Positions 33,135 through 42,019 of a stretch of DNA of 64,000 nt are shown one piece after another. The notes beneath the pieces are model-generated. The model worked only from the letters and a program-made list of their open reading frames with translations, did no database searches and was not told the origin of the DNA. The stretch comes from Deltaproteobacteria bacterium (GTDB lineage Bacteria > Myxococcota_A > UBA796 > SXON01): contig CANKTH010000007.1 in NCBI GenBank assembly GCA_947486185.1, positions 16,894 to 80,893 on the forward strand. The letters run 5' to 3'. The position numbers were made by a program, and so were the translations under genes. Position 1 is the stretch's first letter; the number at the start of each line of letters is the position of its first letter.

Positions 33135-33802
33135 AGGTGGGCGTCGCGGCCGATCATCTCGGCGGCGATGCGAAATGCGGGCGAAACCCAAGCGAGCGCC
33201 GAGAACGCCAGGTTCCGCCGGGTCTCCGCGACACGGTTCCGCGTGAGGAAACGAGCGCGCGCGGTCTCTGCGGGAACGTCCACCAGCACGGAGAGATGCA
33301 CAGGGAAACGCCCATGATACACCGCCCGGCTCAAGGTACCTTCGATCAGGACCACCGCCCCCGGCCCCAACTCACGCCGGAGGGGTGACCACTGCCGCGG
33401 GAGCGCGAGGTTCCACCACGCACCCTCGAGGCAGAGCTCTACGCGACGCCCAGCCTCGAGCTCCGGAGCCGCCGCGCCGAGCCCGTCCATGAAGCGGCCG
33501 AGGCGCAGCCCGTCCAAAAAACGCTCCAACAAGGCGCTCTCCACCGCTTCGACGGATCGCCCCGACAGCGCGAGGCCCAAGCCCCGGGCCAGCGCCCACG
33601 GGTCCCGGATATCCGGGTGGATGAACCAGTCGTTCTCCACGAGTAGCACCTCCCGGCCGGCGGTGATCAGACGCCGCTCGAGCTGACGCGCCAACGTGGA
33701 CTTCCCCGAAGCCGGCACGCCATCCACCAGGACAAGGTTGAGCGCGCACCGGCCGACGCAGGCGACGATGGGATCGAGCCACTCCCCCTCCCGCGGTTCC
33801 AT
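33056..33802 (-). CDS. P-loop kinase, uridine-kinase/phosphoribulokinase-like
   Basis: A 248-residue protein from MEPREGEWLDP, preferred to the longer track start, which has an Ala/Gly/Arg-rich lead. Walker A is GVPASGKST near residue 20; LLVENDWFIHPDIRDP is the substrate/Asp segment of the uridine-kinase type, and VVLIEGTLSRAVYHG resembles the VVLIEG strand. RNRVAETRR would be the Arg-rich lid. The phosphate acceptor is unknown. The 3' end overlaps the convergent GtrA-like gene by 79 bp. Confidence 0.78.
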   Translation of the reverse strand: MEPREGEWLDPIVACVGRCALNLVLVDGVPASGKSTLARQLERRLITAGREVLLVENDWFIHPDIRDPWALARGLGLALSGRSVEAVESALLERFLDGLRLGRFMDGLGAAAPELEAGRRVELCLEGAWWNLALPRQWSPLRRELGPGAVVLIEGTLSRAVYHGRFPVHLSVLVDVPAETARARFLTRNRVAETRRNLAFSALAWVSPAFRIAAEMIGRDAHLYDFRVELGSFGAPRVFGRTVEPAKT

Positions 33803-33930
33803 CCTTTCGCCCAGGCCTTCAGGCCCCGCTAACCGAAAGTGCGGCCACCCCACGGACCGGGCCCCTTGCGCCCTGGCCGCTGAACCCGCGGGTGGCCCGA
33901 CGCGAGCCGCGGCCATAAACCGCGCCAGAG

Positions 33931-36900
33931 ATGCCCACCCCCTCGGTGATCGCCGTCCACCTGCGGGCCTTCCGTCTCGAACGCTGCGGCTGGACCGCCG
34001 CGACGCCGGCGGTGCTGATCCACCCGGAGCAGAACGCCGAGCGGGTGGTGGTAGCGACCGAAGCCGCCACCAAGGCGGGCGTCTACGCCGGGCAGACCCT
34101 GGCCGAAGCTCGCGCGACCCTCCCGACCCTCCAGGTGGAACGGCTCGATCCCGCAGCCGAGAGCGCAGATCTCGAGCACCTCGCCCGGCAGCTCGACCGC
34201 TGGTCCCCAGCCGTGATCGTGGTCGAGCCGGACGCCCTCTTGCTCGACGCCCCCGAAACGGAGCTCGACAGCCTACTACCGTCGCTTCGGGCGCGCTTCA
34301 CGCTGCTCGGCCACGACGCGCGTATGGTGGTCGGCCCCGACGCGCGCTCCGCGTTGGTCCTCGCGATTCACCTCGATGCGGACCGGGTCGTCAGCCTCGG
34401 CGAGCTCGCGGGCGCCCTCGCGCCGTTGCCGATCGCCGCGCTGGGGCTCCCGCCTGAGGTGCTGCTCGCTCTCGCGGACGTCGGCGTCGCGACCATTGGC
34501 ACTTTTGCGCGCCTCCCGCTCGCGGCGCTGTGCTCCCGGTACGGCCCCGAGCTCGCCTTGCCCCACGCGATCGCCAACGGCGCGCTCACCCCGGCGCCAC
34601 TGCCGATCCTCGCGCGGGTCGATCCTGTCAGCCCCTCCCTCGATCTTCCCGATGCAATCGACGATCTCGCCGCCGCGGCCTTCGTCCTCCACGGGCTCAC
34701 ACGGGAGCTGGCGCAGCACCTCGCCGAACGGGACGAAGCGGTGTCCTCGCTCGTCCTGGTGCTTCGCCTCGATGGCGGCGGCAGCTTCCGACTCCCGGCC
34801 GGGTTGGGTCGCCCCGTGCGCTCAGCCGACACGCTCTTTCGGGTGTTGACCACCCGGCTGCAGGGGGTGCAGCTCTCCGCTCCTATCACAGGCCTCGCGC
34901 TCACCGAGGTACAACGTTGCCCCTGGATCCCCACCCAGACGGGCGTGCTCGACCGCGCCGATGTGCACGAGGGGCTCGACGAGCTCCGTGCCCGGCTCGC
35001 CGACACCCTCGGCGCGGTGAACGTCGGCCGGCCCCTTGTGGACCCTCACTGGGCTCCGGAAGCGGGTTGGCACCTCGCTCCTCCCGGGACCGCGGAGCCA
35101 GTGGAGTCCCCCGACCTCGAAGACCCCGTCGCGCCGCACGAGCCCGCGCCGCCAACCCGTGAACGTCCGCCCCTCCTCCTGCCCGAGCCCTTGCCAATTG
35201 AGGTGGTAGCGGCGCTTTCGGGCCGCCCCCGTGCCTGGCTGAACCCCGAGCCCGCGCGCGACGCAGAGAGCGCGATCGAGCCGCTCGTGGTGGTGGACGG
35301 CCCCGAGCGCCTCATCGGCGGCTGGTGGTCGTCCCAGTGGGCCCGAGACTATTGGCGCGTATCACTGCCGGATCAGCGTCAGCTCTGGATTTTTCGTCAG
35401 CTTCGCGGTCTCGAACCGGGCGCGGACACCCACGAGTCCACAACGGGGCGACGATGGTTCCTGCACGGCTGGTGGGAAGGCAGCGCCCGAGACGACGCCC
35501 CACGCGCAGTGCCGGCTCCCGGAGCCCGCGTGCTAAGCTTTCCGGGCGCGGTGAGTCCAGCGGGCGCCTCGGACGTCGCGCCTGTCGCCCACCCCCAGCC
35601 GGCGGCCGTGCTTCGTCGTCCGTCCGGACCCCGGGCATATGCCGAGCTATTATGTAGGTCAAATCATTCTTTTCACGAAGGAGCGAGCTTCCCCGAAGAG
35701 CTGGTGGAGACGGCCGCGGCGCTCGGCCTCTCGGCGCTCGCCCTCTCCGATCGCGACGGGGTGTATGGCGCGGTTCGTGCAGCCACGGCAGCCAAAAAAC
35801 ATAAGATGAAACTTATCCATGGCGCGCTGATCACCACCCGCCTCGGGGCGGCGCGGGTGGACCAGGGCGGCGCTTCGGGCTCACTCGTCGCGCTGGTGCA
35901 GGACCTGCACGGTTGGACGCACCTCTGTCGACTCCTGACCGCGGCGCGCGCTGAAGCGCCCAAGGGTCGGGCCGACCTCCCGCTCGCGAAGCTGCTGTCC
36001 GAGAATCAAGGATTGATCCTGATTTTACGCGGGCAATGGCCATCAGCCGCCACGAGGCAGCTCAAAGAGGCCGTCGGTGACCGACTCTACCAGGCCGCGA
36101 GCCATCACTTGCGGCCCGGGGACGCCGAGCGGCTCCACGCTCTGGCCAGAGGCGAGCTCCCGGTAGTCGCGACCAACGACGCGCGAATGCACCAGCCTGC
36201 CCGCCAGGCCCTGGCCGACGCCCTCACCTGCATCCGCCTCGGGCTCACCCTCGACAATGCGGGGAAAAAGCTGGCCGAGAACGCCGAGCGCCACCTCAAG
36301 AGCCCCGAGAAGATGGCGCAACTGTTCCGCGAACACCCCGACATGCTCGCCCGCAGCGTCGAGATCTCGTCGCGTTGCCACTTCACGCTGGACGAGATCA
36401 AGTACCAGTACCCGCGCGAGGTTGTGCCGCCCGCCTACAACCCCGCCACCTGGCTCCGTGAGCTGACCGCCCGCGGCGTGCGCGAGCGCTACGGAGATCG
36501 GCCGCCCAAAGCGGTCGTTGAACGTATCGCGTACGAGCTGGCCGTCATCGAGCGCCTGGACTTCCCCTCCTACTTCCTCACCGTCGAGGACCTCGTCCGC
36601 TTCGCGCGCCAGCGCGGCATCTTGTGTCAGGGCCGCGGGAGCGCGGCCAACTCGGCGGTGTGTTATGTGTTGGGAATCACCGCGGTGGATCCCGACAGCA
36701 CCGAGCTCCTGTTCGAGCGCTTCATCTCGGAGGAGAGGGGTGAGCCCCCCGACATCGACGTCGACTTCGAGCACGAACGCCGCGAAGAGGTGATCCAGTA
36801 CGTCTACGAGAAGTATGGGCGCCACCGGGCCGCGATGGTCAACGAGGTGATCGCCTATCGGGGCAGGATGGCGGCGCGTGATCTCGGAAAGGTGGTCGGG

Positions 36901-38715
36901 CTCGGACCGGACCAGATCGAGGCGATGGCCGTCGGCCTGGATCACTGGGGCAGCGAGCCGCCCTCCCCCGAACGGCTGCGCGAGGCAGGGCTGGATCCAA
37001 CCGACACCCGACTCCAGCTCCTTCAACAACTCGTCAAGCAGATCCAGGGCTTTCCTCGCCACACCTCGATCCACGTGGGGGGCTTCGTCATCTCGGATGG
37101 CCCCCTGGTCGACCGGGTCCCGGTGGAGCCGGCTTCGATGGCGGACCGCCACGTGATCCAGTGGGACAAGGACGACGTGGATCTCGTCCGCTTCGTGAAG
37201 GTCGACTTGCTCGCGCTCGGCATGTTGACCGCGATCCGGAAGTGTTTCGGGATGGTGAGGGAGCAGCCCGGCCTACACTACGACCTGTCCACGGTACCCC
37301 GCGAAGACCCAGCGGTCTACGAGCTTTTATCTCGGGCGGACTCCATTGGGGTTTTCCAGGTCGAGAGTCGCGCCCAACAGTCGATGCTTCCACGGCTCCG
37401 GCCCCAGTGTTTCTACGATCTGGTGATCGAGGTGTCAATCGTCCGGCCCGGCCCGATCCAGGGCGGGATGGTGCATCCATACCTCCGGCGACGTCAGGGG
37501 CTGGAGCCTCCCGAGTACGCAGATCCTCGCCTTGAACCCATATTACGGCGGACACTGGGCGTGCCGATCTTCCAGGAGCAGGTGATGGCGATGGCAGTGG
37601 CCGTCGGCGGATTCACCCCAGGCGAAGCCGATGCGCTACGCCGCGCGATGGGCGCCTGGCGCAAGCGCGGGGGCATGTCGGACCTGACTGAGCGCCTCCT
37701 GAAGAACATGCTGGAGAACGGCATCACGCCCGAATACGCCGAGCGTATCTACAAACAGATCCAGGGCTTCGCGGAGTACGGTTTCCCCGAGTCCCACGCC
37801 GCGTCATTTGCCCATCTGGTCTATGTCTCTTCCTGGTTGAGGGTGCACCACCCTGCCGCCTTCTGCGCGGGCCTGCTCAACGCCCAGCCGATGGGTTTCT
37901 ACGCCCCACGGAGCCTCGTAGCCGACGTTCAACGACACGGCGTCGAGGTCCGGCCGGTGGACGTCACCTGCTCGGAGTGGGACTGTAGCTTGGAGACGGG
38001 CGACGATGGTCCGGCGCTACGATTGGGGCTCCGCCTTGTACGAGGCCTCGCCGAAGCCGCCGGCCGACGCCTCGTCGCGGCGCGTCTCGCACGACCGTTC
38101 ACCGACCTGAGCGACCTCGCTCGGCGCACAGAGCTGGATCGGGGCGCGTTGCGGAAGCTCGCGCGCGCGGACGCGCTCCTGAACCTTGAGCGACGCGTCC
38201 GTCGGGAGGTGAGCTGGGGCATCGACGGCCTGTGGCCGGGGCTGTTCGCCGACCTCTCACGCGAGGAGGACGCCGCCCCCCTGCCCCAAGCGGACGCCGC
38301 CGCGGAGCTTCGCGCCGACTACGACGCGGTCGGCCTCGCGGTGGACGAGCACCCCATCGCGCTCTTGAGAGCGAGCCTGAACCGCAGCGGAGTGCTGCCG
38401 CTGGCGCGACTCACCGACGTGCCAGACGGTAGCCGGGTGACGCTCGCCGGGCTGGTCGCCAGCCGACAGCGCCCCGGCACCGCCTCGGGAGTGGTGTTCC
38501 TGAGCCTGGAAGACGAGACCGGAACTGCAAACGTGGTGGTCTGGCCCAAGCTCTATAGCCGACAGCGGAGGCTCGTCCGCTCTGAACCCCTCGTCCGCGT
38601 GGTGGGCAGGGTCCAGCGCCAGGATGACGCGATCAGCGTGGTCGCGGAGAGTTTCTCAGCGCTTCGGCTAGACGATGTTGGCCCACTGGAGGCCAAGAGC
38701 CGTGACTTCCACTGA
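33931..38715 (+). CDS. ImuB-DnaE2 fusion: inactive Y-family polymerase joined to error-prone C-family polymerase
   Basis: One uninterrupted 1594-codon frame. Residues 1 to ~530 read as ImuB: an inactive Y-family core (IAVHLRAFR where active enzymes have the metal Asp; EPDALLLDAP), a PIAALGLPPEVLLALADVGVATIG hairpin region, a weak clamp-like QTGVLD at ~337, and the ImuB end GPERLIGGWW and RRWFLHGWW. From ~565 it reads as full-length DnaE2/ImuC: a PHP domain starting AELLCRSNHSF with at least one metal His replaced by Leu, the catalytic PDIDVDF (~940) and KVDLLALGM (~1090) Asp motifs, and a C-terminal OB fold (GLVASRQRPGTASG). Together these proteins do mutagenic lesion bypass. No imuA or lexA lies in the window. 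Confidence 0.92.
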   Translation: MPTPSVIAVHLRAFRLERCGWTAATPAVLIHPEQNAERVVVATEAATKAGVYAGQTLAEARATLPTLQVERLDPAAESADLEHLARQLDRWSPAVIVVEPDALLLDAPETELDSLLPSLRARFTLLGHDARMVVGPDARSALVLAIHLDADRVVSLGELAGALAPLPIAALGLPPEVLLALADVGVATIGTFARLPLAALCSRYGPELALPHAIANGALTPAPLPILARVDPVSPSLDLPDAIDDLAAAAFVLHGLTRELAQHLAERDEAVSSLVLVLRLDGGGSFRLPAGLGRPVRSADTLFRVLTTRLQGVQLSAPITGLALTEVQRCPWIPTQTGVLDRADVHEGLDELRARLADTLGAVNVGRPLVDPHWAPEAGWHLAPPGTAEPVESPDLEDPVAPHEPAPPTRERPPLLLPEPLPIEVVAALSGRPRAWLNPEPARDAESAIEPLVVVDGPERLIGGWWSSQWARDYWRVSLPDQRQLWIFRQLRGLEPGADTHESTTGRRWFLHGWWEGSARDDAPRAVPAPGARVLSFPGAVSPAGASDVAPVAHPQPAAVLRRPSGPRAYAELLCRSNHSFHEGASFPEELVETAAALGLSALALSDRDGVYGAVRAATAAKKHKMKLIHGALITTRLGAARVDQGGASGSLVALVQDLHGWTHLCRLLTAARAEAPKGRADLPLAKLLSENQGLILILRGQWPSAATRQLKEAVGDRLYQAASHHLRPGDAERLHALARGELPVVATNDARMHQPARQALADALTCIRLGLTLDNAGKKLAENAERHLKSPEKMAQLFREHPDMLARSVEISSRCHFTLDEIKYQYPREVVPPAYNPATWLRELTARGVRERYGDRPPKAVVERIAYELAVIERLDFPSYFLTVEDLVRFARQRGILCQGRGSAANSAVCYVLGITAVDPDSTELLFERFISEERGEPPDIDVDFEHERREEVIQYVYEKYGRHRAAMVNEVIAYRGRMAARDLGKVVGLGPDQIEAMAVGLDHWGSEPPSPERLREAGLDPTDTRLQLLQQLVKQIQGFPRHTSIHVGGFVISDGPLVDRVPVEPASMADRHVIQWDKDDVDLVRFVKVDLLALGMLTAIRKCFGMVREQPGLHYDLSTVPREDPAVYELLSRADSIGVFQVESRAQQSMLPRLRPQCFYDLVIEVSIVRPGPIQGGMVHPYLRRRQGLEPPEYADPRLEPILRRTLGVPIFQEQVMAMAVAVGGFTPGEADALRRAMGAWRKRGGMSDLTERLLKNMLENGITPEYAERIYKQIQGFAEYGFPESHAASFAHLVYVSSWLRVHHPAAFCAGLLNAQPMGFYAPRSLVADVQRHGVEVRPVDVTCSEWDCSLETGDDGPALRLGLRLVRGLAEAAGRRLVAARLARPFTDLSDLARRTELDRGALRKLARADALLNLERRVRREVSWGIDGLWPGLFADLSREEDAAPLPQADAAAELRADYDAVGLAVDEHPIALLRASLNRSGVLPLARLTDVPDGSRVTLAGLVASRQRPGTASGVVFLSLEDETGTANVVVWPKLYSRQRRLVRSEPLVRVVGRVQRQDDAISVVAESFSALRLDDVGPLEAKSRDFH

Positions 38716-38723
38716 CCCGGGGG

Positions 38724-40844
38724 GTGCGATCAATCAAACGCCATCCGGTCGCCGCGAATACGCCCCACCGAGCTACACTGCCGACGGAGGTCGTTGTCGC
38801 CCCTCACCTGCTCCTGCTCTTCGCCTGCAACCCCACCGGGTTGAAGCTGCCGTCCGGCCCGAATCCTGCGGAGTCCCCCGCTCCACTGCCCGCGGAGGTG
38901 CCGGCGCTGCGGCTCAACGAAGTGATGGCGAACAACCAAGGAACGATCCTCGATCCGCGAGGTGGCCGTGCCGACTGGGTCGAGCTCTATAACGGCACGT
39001 CGGAGGCCGTAAATCTCGACGGCTGGACGGTCGCGCAACACTGGAACCCCGCAGGGGCGCACCCGCTTGACGGCCTGGCCCTCGACGCGGGAGGCCACCT
39101 GCTCTTGTGGGCCGACGGCGAGCCCGACCTCGGTCCCGACCACCTGGCGTTTTCGCTCGACAGCGATGGGGACGCTCTCGCGCTCTACGCACCCGGCGGA
39201 ATTCCCGCCGACGGTCTCACCATCGGCAGGTCAGCGGCTGATATTTCCCTCGTTCGAGTGGCCGGTACGCCCGGGTTCTGGAGCCTGAGCGCGGCGCCCA
39301 CCCCGGGCAGCCCCAACCTCTCCACAGTCGAGTTCACCCCGACGGACAGCGACTCCTGGCCGGCGGCCGGGGAGCCCTGCGGGCTCGTGGCCGGTCTCGA
39401 AACGTTCTGGTTCACCGAAGGAGAAACGGTTGAGTTCTCGCTGACGTGCAGCGACACGTTGGCCACCGAGGACGCGACCCTTACGATCGTGTCCGCGCCC
39501 ACGGGCGCGGAGCTTGACGGTGACCTCAAGTCGTTCCGCTGGGTCACCGGCCCGAGCTCGTCTGGCCGTATCGACCTTGTTTTTTCGGTGACTCCCACCG
39601 GAAGCCCGACCGCGGTGCCTCACGCGGAGACCACGACCTTCTGGATCGCCGACAACCCGGATGACCCGGCCAACATACCGGTCGATCCGCTCACCTACAC
39701 TGAGGAGTGGGGCCTGCCCGTGCTCTTCCTCGCCCCCAATGGTGAGCTGGGCTCCGAGTACATCGACGCGACCGTCACCTCCGACGGGGTGGCCTACCCC
39801 GCCCAAGCCAAGCTCCGGGGTGCCAGCAGCCTGTACTACGATAAACAAAGTTATATGCTGGAGTTCAACGCGGATGAGCTCCCCGTTCCGGCGTGGGGGG
39901 TCACCCGGAACCACCTCATCCTGCTCAGCACCTTCGACGACAACAGCTACGTGCGCCAGAAGCTGGTCTACGATCTCTGGGCGGCGATCGCGGACTACTG
40001 GGGCGAGACCCGGCTGACTCCCCGGACACAGTTTGTGGTGCTCTACCTGAACGGCGCCTACCACGGCCTCTACGTCGCCCTCGACCGGGTCGACGACGAA
40101 TTCCTGGGCCAGATGGGCCTTGAGAGCGACAGCGACCTGTACAAGGCGGTCAACCACGACGCCAACTTCTATCTCACCAACTCGAGCGGCGGCCCCAAGA
40201 GCACCCTGCACGACGGCTACACCAAAGAAGAGGGAGACCCGTCTCGTCTCGCTGAACTGGACGCATTTGTCACCTTCACCGGGAACTCCGACGCGCCGAC
40301 GCTGATCGCGGGCGCGCCGGCGTGGTTCGACCTTGAAGAGTTCATGGACTGGTTCCTCCTGGTCCACTACGCCAACTCGGAGGACTCAGCGGGTAAGAAT
40401 GCCTACTTTGCCAAGGTCCCCTACGCCGGCCTCTTCCGTTACGCGCCGTGGGACCACAACCACTCCTGGGGCCAGGGTTGGTACACCTATCGGATCGGGT
40501 CGGAGCACATCAACGACTACGTCTGGACCAACCGTATTTTTTGGGCGATTCAGGAGGACGCGGCCACGGAAGCGGCGCTGTGGGAGCGGTTTGGGGCGAT
40601 GCGCGCCGACGGCCCCTTCGATCCCGAATGGCTCCAGGCCGAGGTGGAGGGGTATTACGCCTTGATCGCGCCATCCGCCGAGCGGGACTGGGAGAAGTGG
40701 GGCGACGCCTACCGGAGCTACGGGGGTTGGGCGTCAAGTCGAGACGCGGCGGGCGACTGGACCGACCACGAAGGCGAAAAGGCCTATCTGTCCGATTGGA
40801 TGGCCGAGCGCGCCGAGCTCTTTGAGCAGCTTCACCCACGCTGA
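38724..40844 (+). CDS. Lamin-tail/CotH-kinase lipoprotein
   Basis: A 706-residue protein. LLLLFACNPTG near residue 34 is a lipobox; the start is uncertain because the track's GTG leaves a long polar lead, and no better ATG exists. Residues ~60-200 form a lamin-tail domain (LRLNEVMANNQ, DWVELYNG). A beta-sandwich follows (~225-320), then a CotH-type kinase domain (AQAKLRGASSLYYDKQSY, NHLILLSTFDDNSYVRQKLVYDL, LYLNGAYHGLYVALDRVD, and APWDHNHSWGQG in the place of the family's metal-binding Asp segment). It is a surface protein that may phosphorylate another surface protein. It begins 9 bp after the imuB-dnaE2 stop. Confidence 0.8.
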   Translation: MRSIKRHPVAANTPHRATLPTEVVVAPHLLLLFACNPTGLKLPSGPNPAESPAPLPAEVPALRLNEVMANNQGTILDPRGGRADWVELYNGTSEAVNLDGWTVAQHWNPAGAHPLDGLALDAGGHLLLWADGEPDLGPDHLAFSLDSDGDALALYAPGGIPADGLTIGRSAADISLVRVAGTPGFWSLSAAPTPGSPNLSTVEFTPTDSDSWPAAGEPCGLVAGLETFWFTEGETVEFSLTCSDTLATEDATLTIVSAPTGAELDGDLKSFRWVTGPSSSGRIDLVFSVTPTGSPTAVPHAETTTFWIADNPDDPANIPVDPLTYTEEWGLPVLFLAPNGELGSEYIDATVTSDGVAYPAQAKLRGASSLYYDKQSYMLEFNADELPVPAWGVTRNHLILLSTFDDNSYVRQKLVYDLWAAIADYWGETRLTPRTQFVVLYLNGAYHGLYVALDRVDDEFLGQMGLESDSDLYKAVNHDANFYLTNSSGGPKSTLHDGYTKEEGDPSRLAELDAFVTFTGNSDAPTLIAGAPAWFDLEEFMDWFLLVHYANSEDSAGKNAYFAKVPYAGLFRYAPWDHNHSWGQGWYTYRIGSEHINDYVWTNRIFWAIQEDAATEAALWERFGAMRADGPFDPEWLQAEVEGYYALIAPSAERDWEKWGDAYRSYGGWASSRDAAGDWTDHEGEKAYLSDWMAERAELFEQLHPR

Positions 40845-40873
40845 TCTGGGCACCTCCCGGCGGCGTCCGCGGC

Positions 40874-41959
40874 TCAGGGAGTGGTCCAACCCTCGATCAA
40901 CAAGGACAGGTCCAAGATAAGGTCAGACGAGTCCGCCGACGCCTGGTGCACCTCCACCGCGAGCGTGTTCTCCCCCAGCGCGAACGCGGTAGAATCGAGG
41001 GTATAGGATGTATAAACGAGCTCATCTCCACCAGTTACCGTGTAATCGGCGTAGGTGGAGTAGCTCACATCGCCGTCAGGGAGGTGATGGCGTAGCACCT
41101 CGACACCGTTGAGCCAGACGAGGGCCCCGTCGTCGACCATGAGGTTCAAGCTGACGTTGTAGACGTTGGCGAGGTCGCTGATCTCGTCGAGGCGGAAGGT
41201 GGTGCGAAAGTACGCAGTGGGGCGCTTCTGGTTGGCGTCATCGCCATAACTCAAGGTAGTTGTCTGGTTTTCCCCGTACCCGAGCGGGGCCGTGCCACTC
41301 GCCCAGGCGCTGTCGTCGTATCCAGGCTCACGCCAGATCGTACCCAGATCTTCCCCGAGGTCCTGGTAGCGCCATGTTGCGGCTGAGGACACCGCCTGAA
41401 CGGCAACGAGGGTCACGTCCGCGTTGGCCGCCCCGGGCGTACCGCGGCGCACCGCCGCCCAGTCCGCTGAAGCATCCGGCAGTCGCGCCCACGCAAAATC
41501 TGCGTCGAGCGCAGGGAACAACAGCCAGTCCAACGAAGCGCCATCACGGTCGAAGAGCCCCAGCCCCTCACCGTCGCGCGCGAGGCTGAAAGGGAGGCGG
41601 CCGTCGTCCGAATCGGGATCCCCGCCCATCCAGAGGACCATCCAGGCGCCGGCCGCCAGCGAGCTACCCGCGGGAAAGCGCCATTGGAACGGCTCCGTCC
41701 ACTCGTCGGACACTCCGATGTCGGAGAGGTCGACGGCGGTCGAGTCGGCGTTGTAGATCTCGATCCAGTCGCTGTGAGCACCGTTCGGGTCGACGACACT
41801 GCCCTCGTTCGCAGACATCAGCTCGTTGATCAAGACTCGCGGCGGCAACGGAGAGGTCGCGCTGTCGGGCGGCACCGTCGTGGACTTCGAGTCGGGGGCA
41901 GGCAGCGGAACCAGCGCGGAGGAGGTCGTACACGCGAGACAGAGCCAGGTCCACCACAT
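40874..41959 (-). CDS. Lamin-tail domain lipoprotein
   Basis: A 361-residue protein. The signal MWWTWLCLACTTS has lipobox CLAC. After a Ser/Pro-rich linker comes a lamin-tail domain (VLINELMSANEGSVVDPNG, DWIEIYNADS) ending near residue 175. The C-terminal part looks like a jelly-roll carbohydrate-binding-type domain (LGYGENQTTTLSYGDD, YFRTTFRLD, LVWLNGVEVLRHHLP, ENTLAVEVHQ), a pattern often seen in large secreted enzymes. There is no kinase domain. It is convergent with the CotH protein, 29 bp apart. Confidence 0.78.
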   Translation of the reverse strand: MWWTWLCLACTTSSALVPLPAPDSKSTTVPPDSATSPLPPRVLINELMSANEGSVVDPNGAHSDWIEIYNADSTAVDLSDIGVSDEWTEPFQWRFPAGSSLAAGAWMVLWMGGDPDSDDGRLPFSLARDGEGLGLFDRDGASLDWLLFPALDADFAWARLPDASADWAAVRRGTPGAANADVTLVAVQAVSSAATWRYQDLGEDLGTIWREPGYDDSAWASGTAPLGYGENQTTTLSYGDDANQKRPTAYFRTTFRLDEISDLANVYNVSLNLMVDDGALVWLNGVEVLRHHLPDGDVSYSTYADYTVTGGDELVYTSYTLDSTAFALGENTLAVEVHQASADSSDLILDLSLLIEGWTTP

Positions 41960-42019
41960 CTTAGGTAGATAGCCCCGTAGCGCCCTCGCTGCACGCGAAA
42001 GCCCGACGGGTCCGGCGGC

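Noticed and set aside
36043-37152. 369-residue minus-strand ORF
   Set aside because: Antisense to the DnaE2 half of the fusion; Arg/Gly/His-rich with no family features. The plus-strand frame has clear polymerase motifs across the same bases.
39231-40367. 378-residue minus-strand ORF
   Set aside because: Antisense to the CotH protein; composition typical of GC-rich shadow frames.
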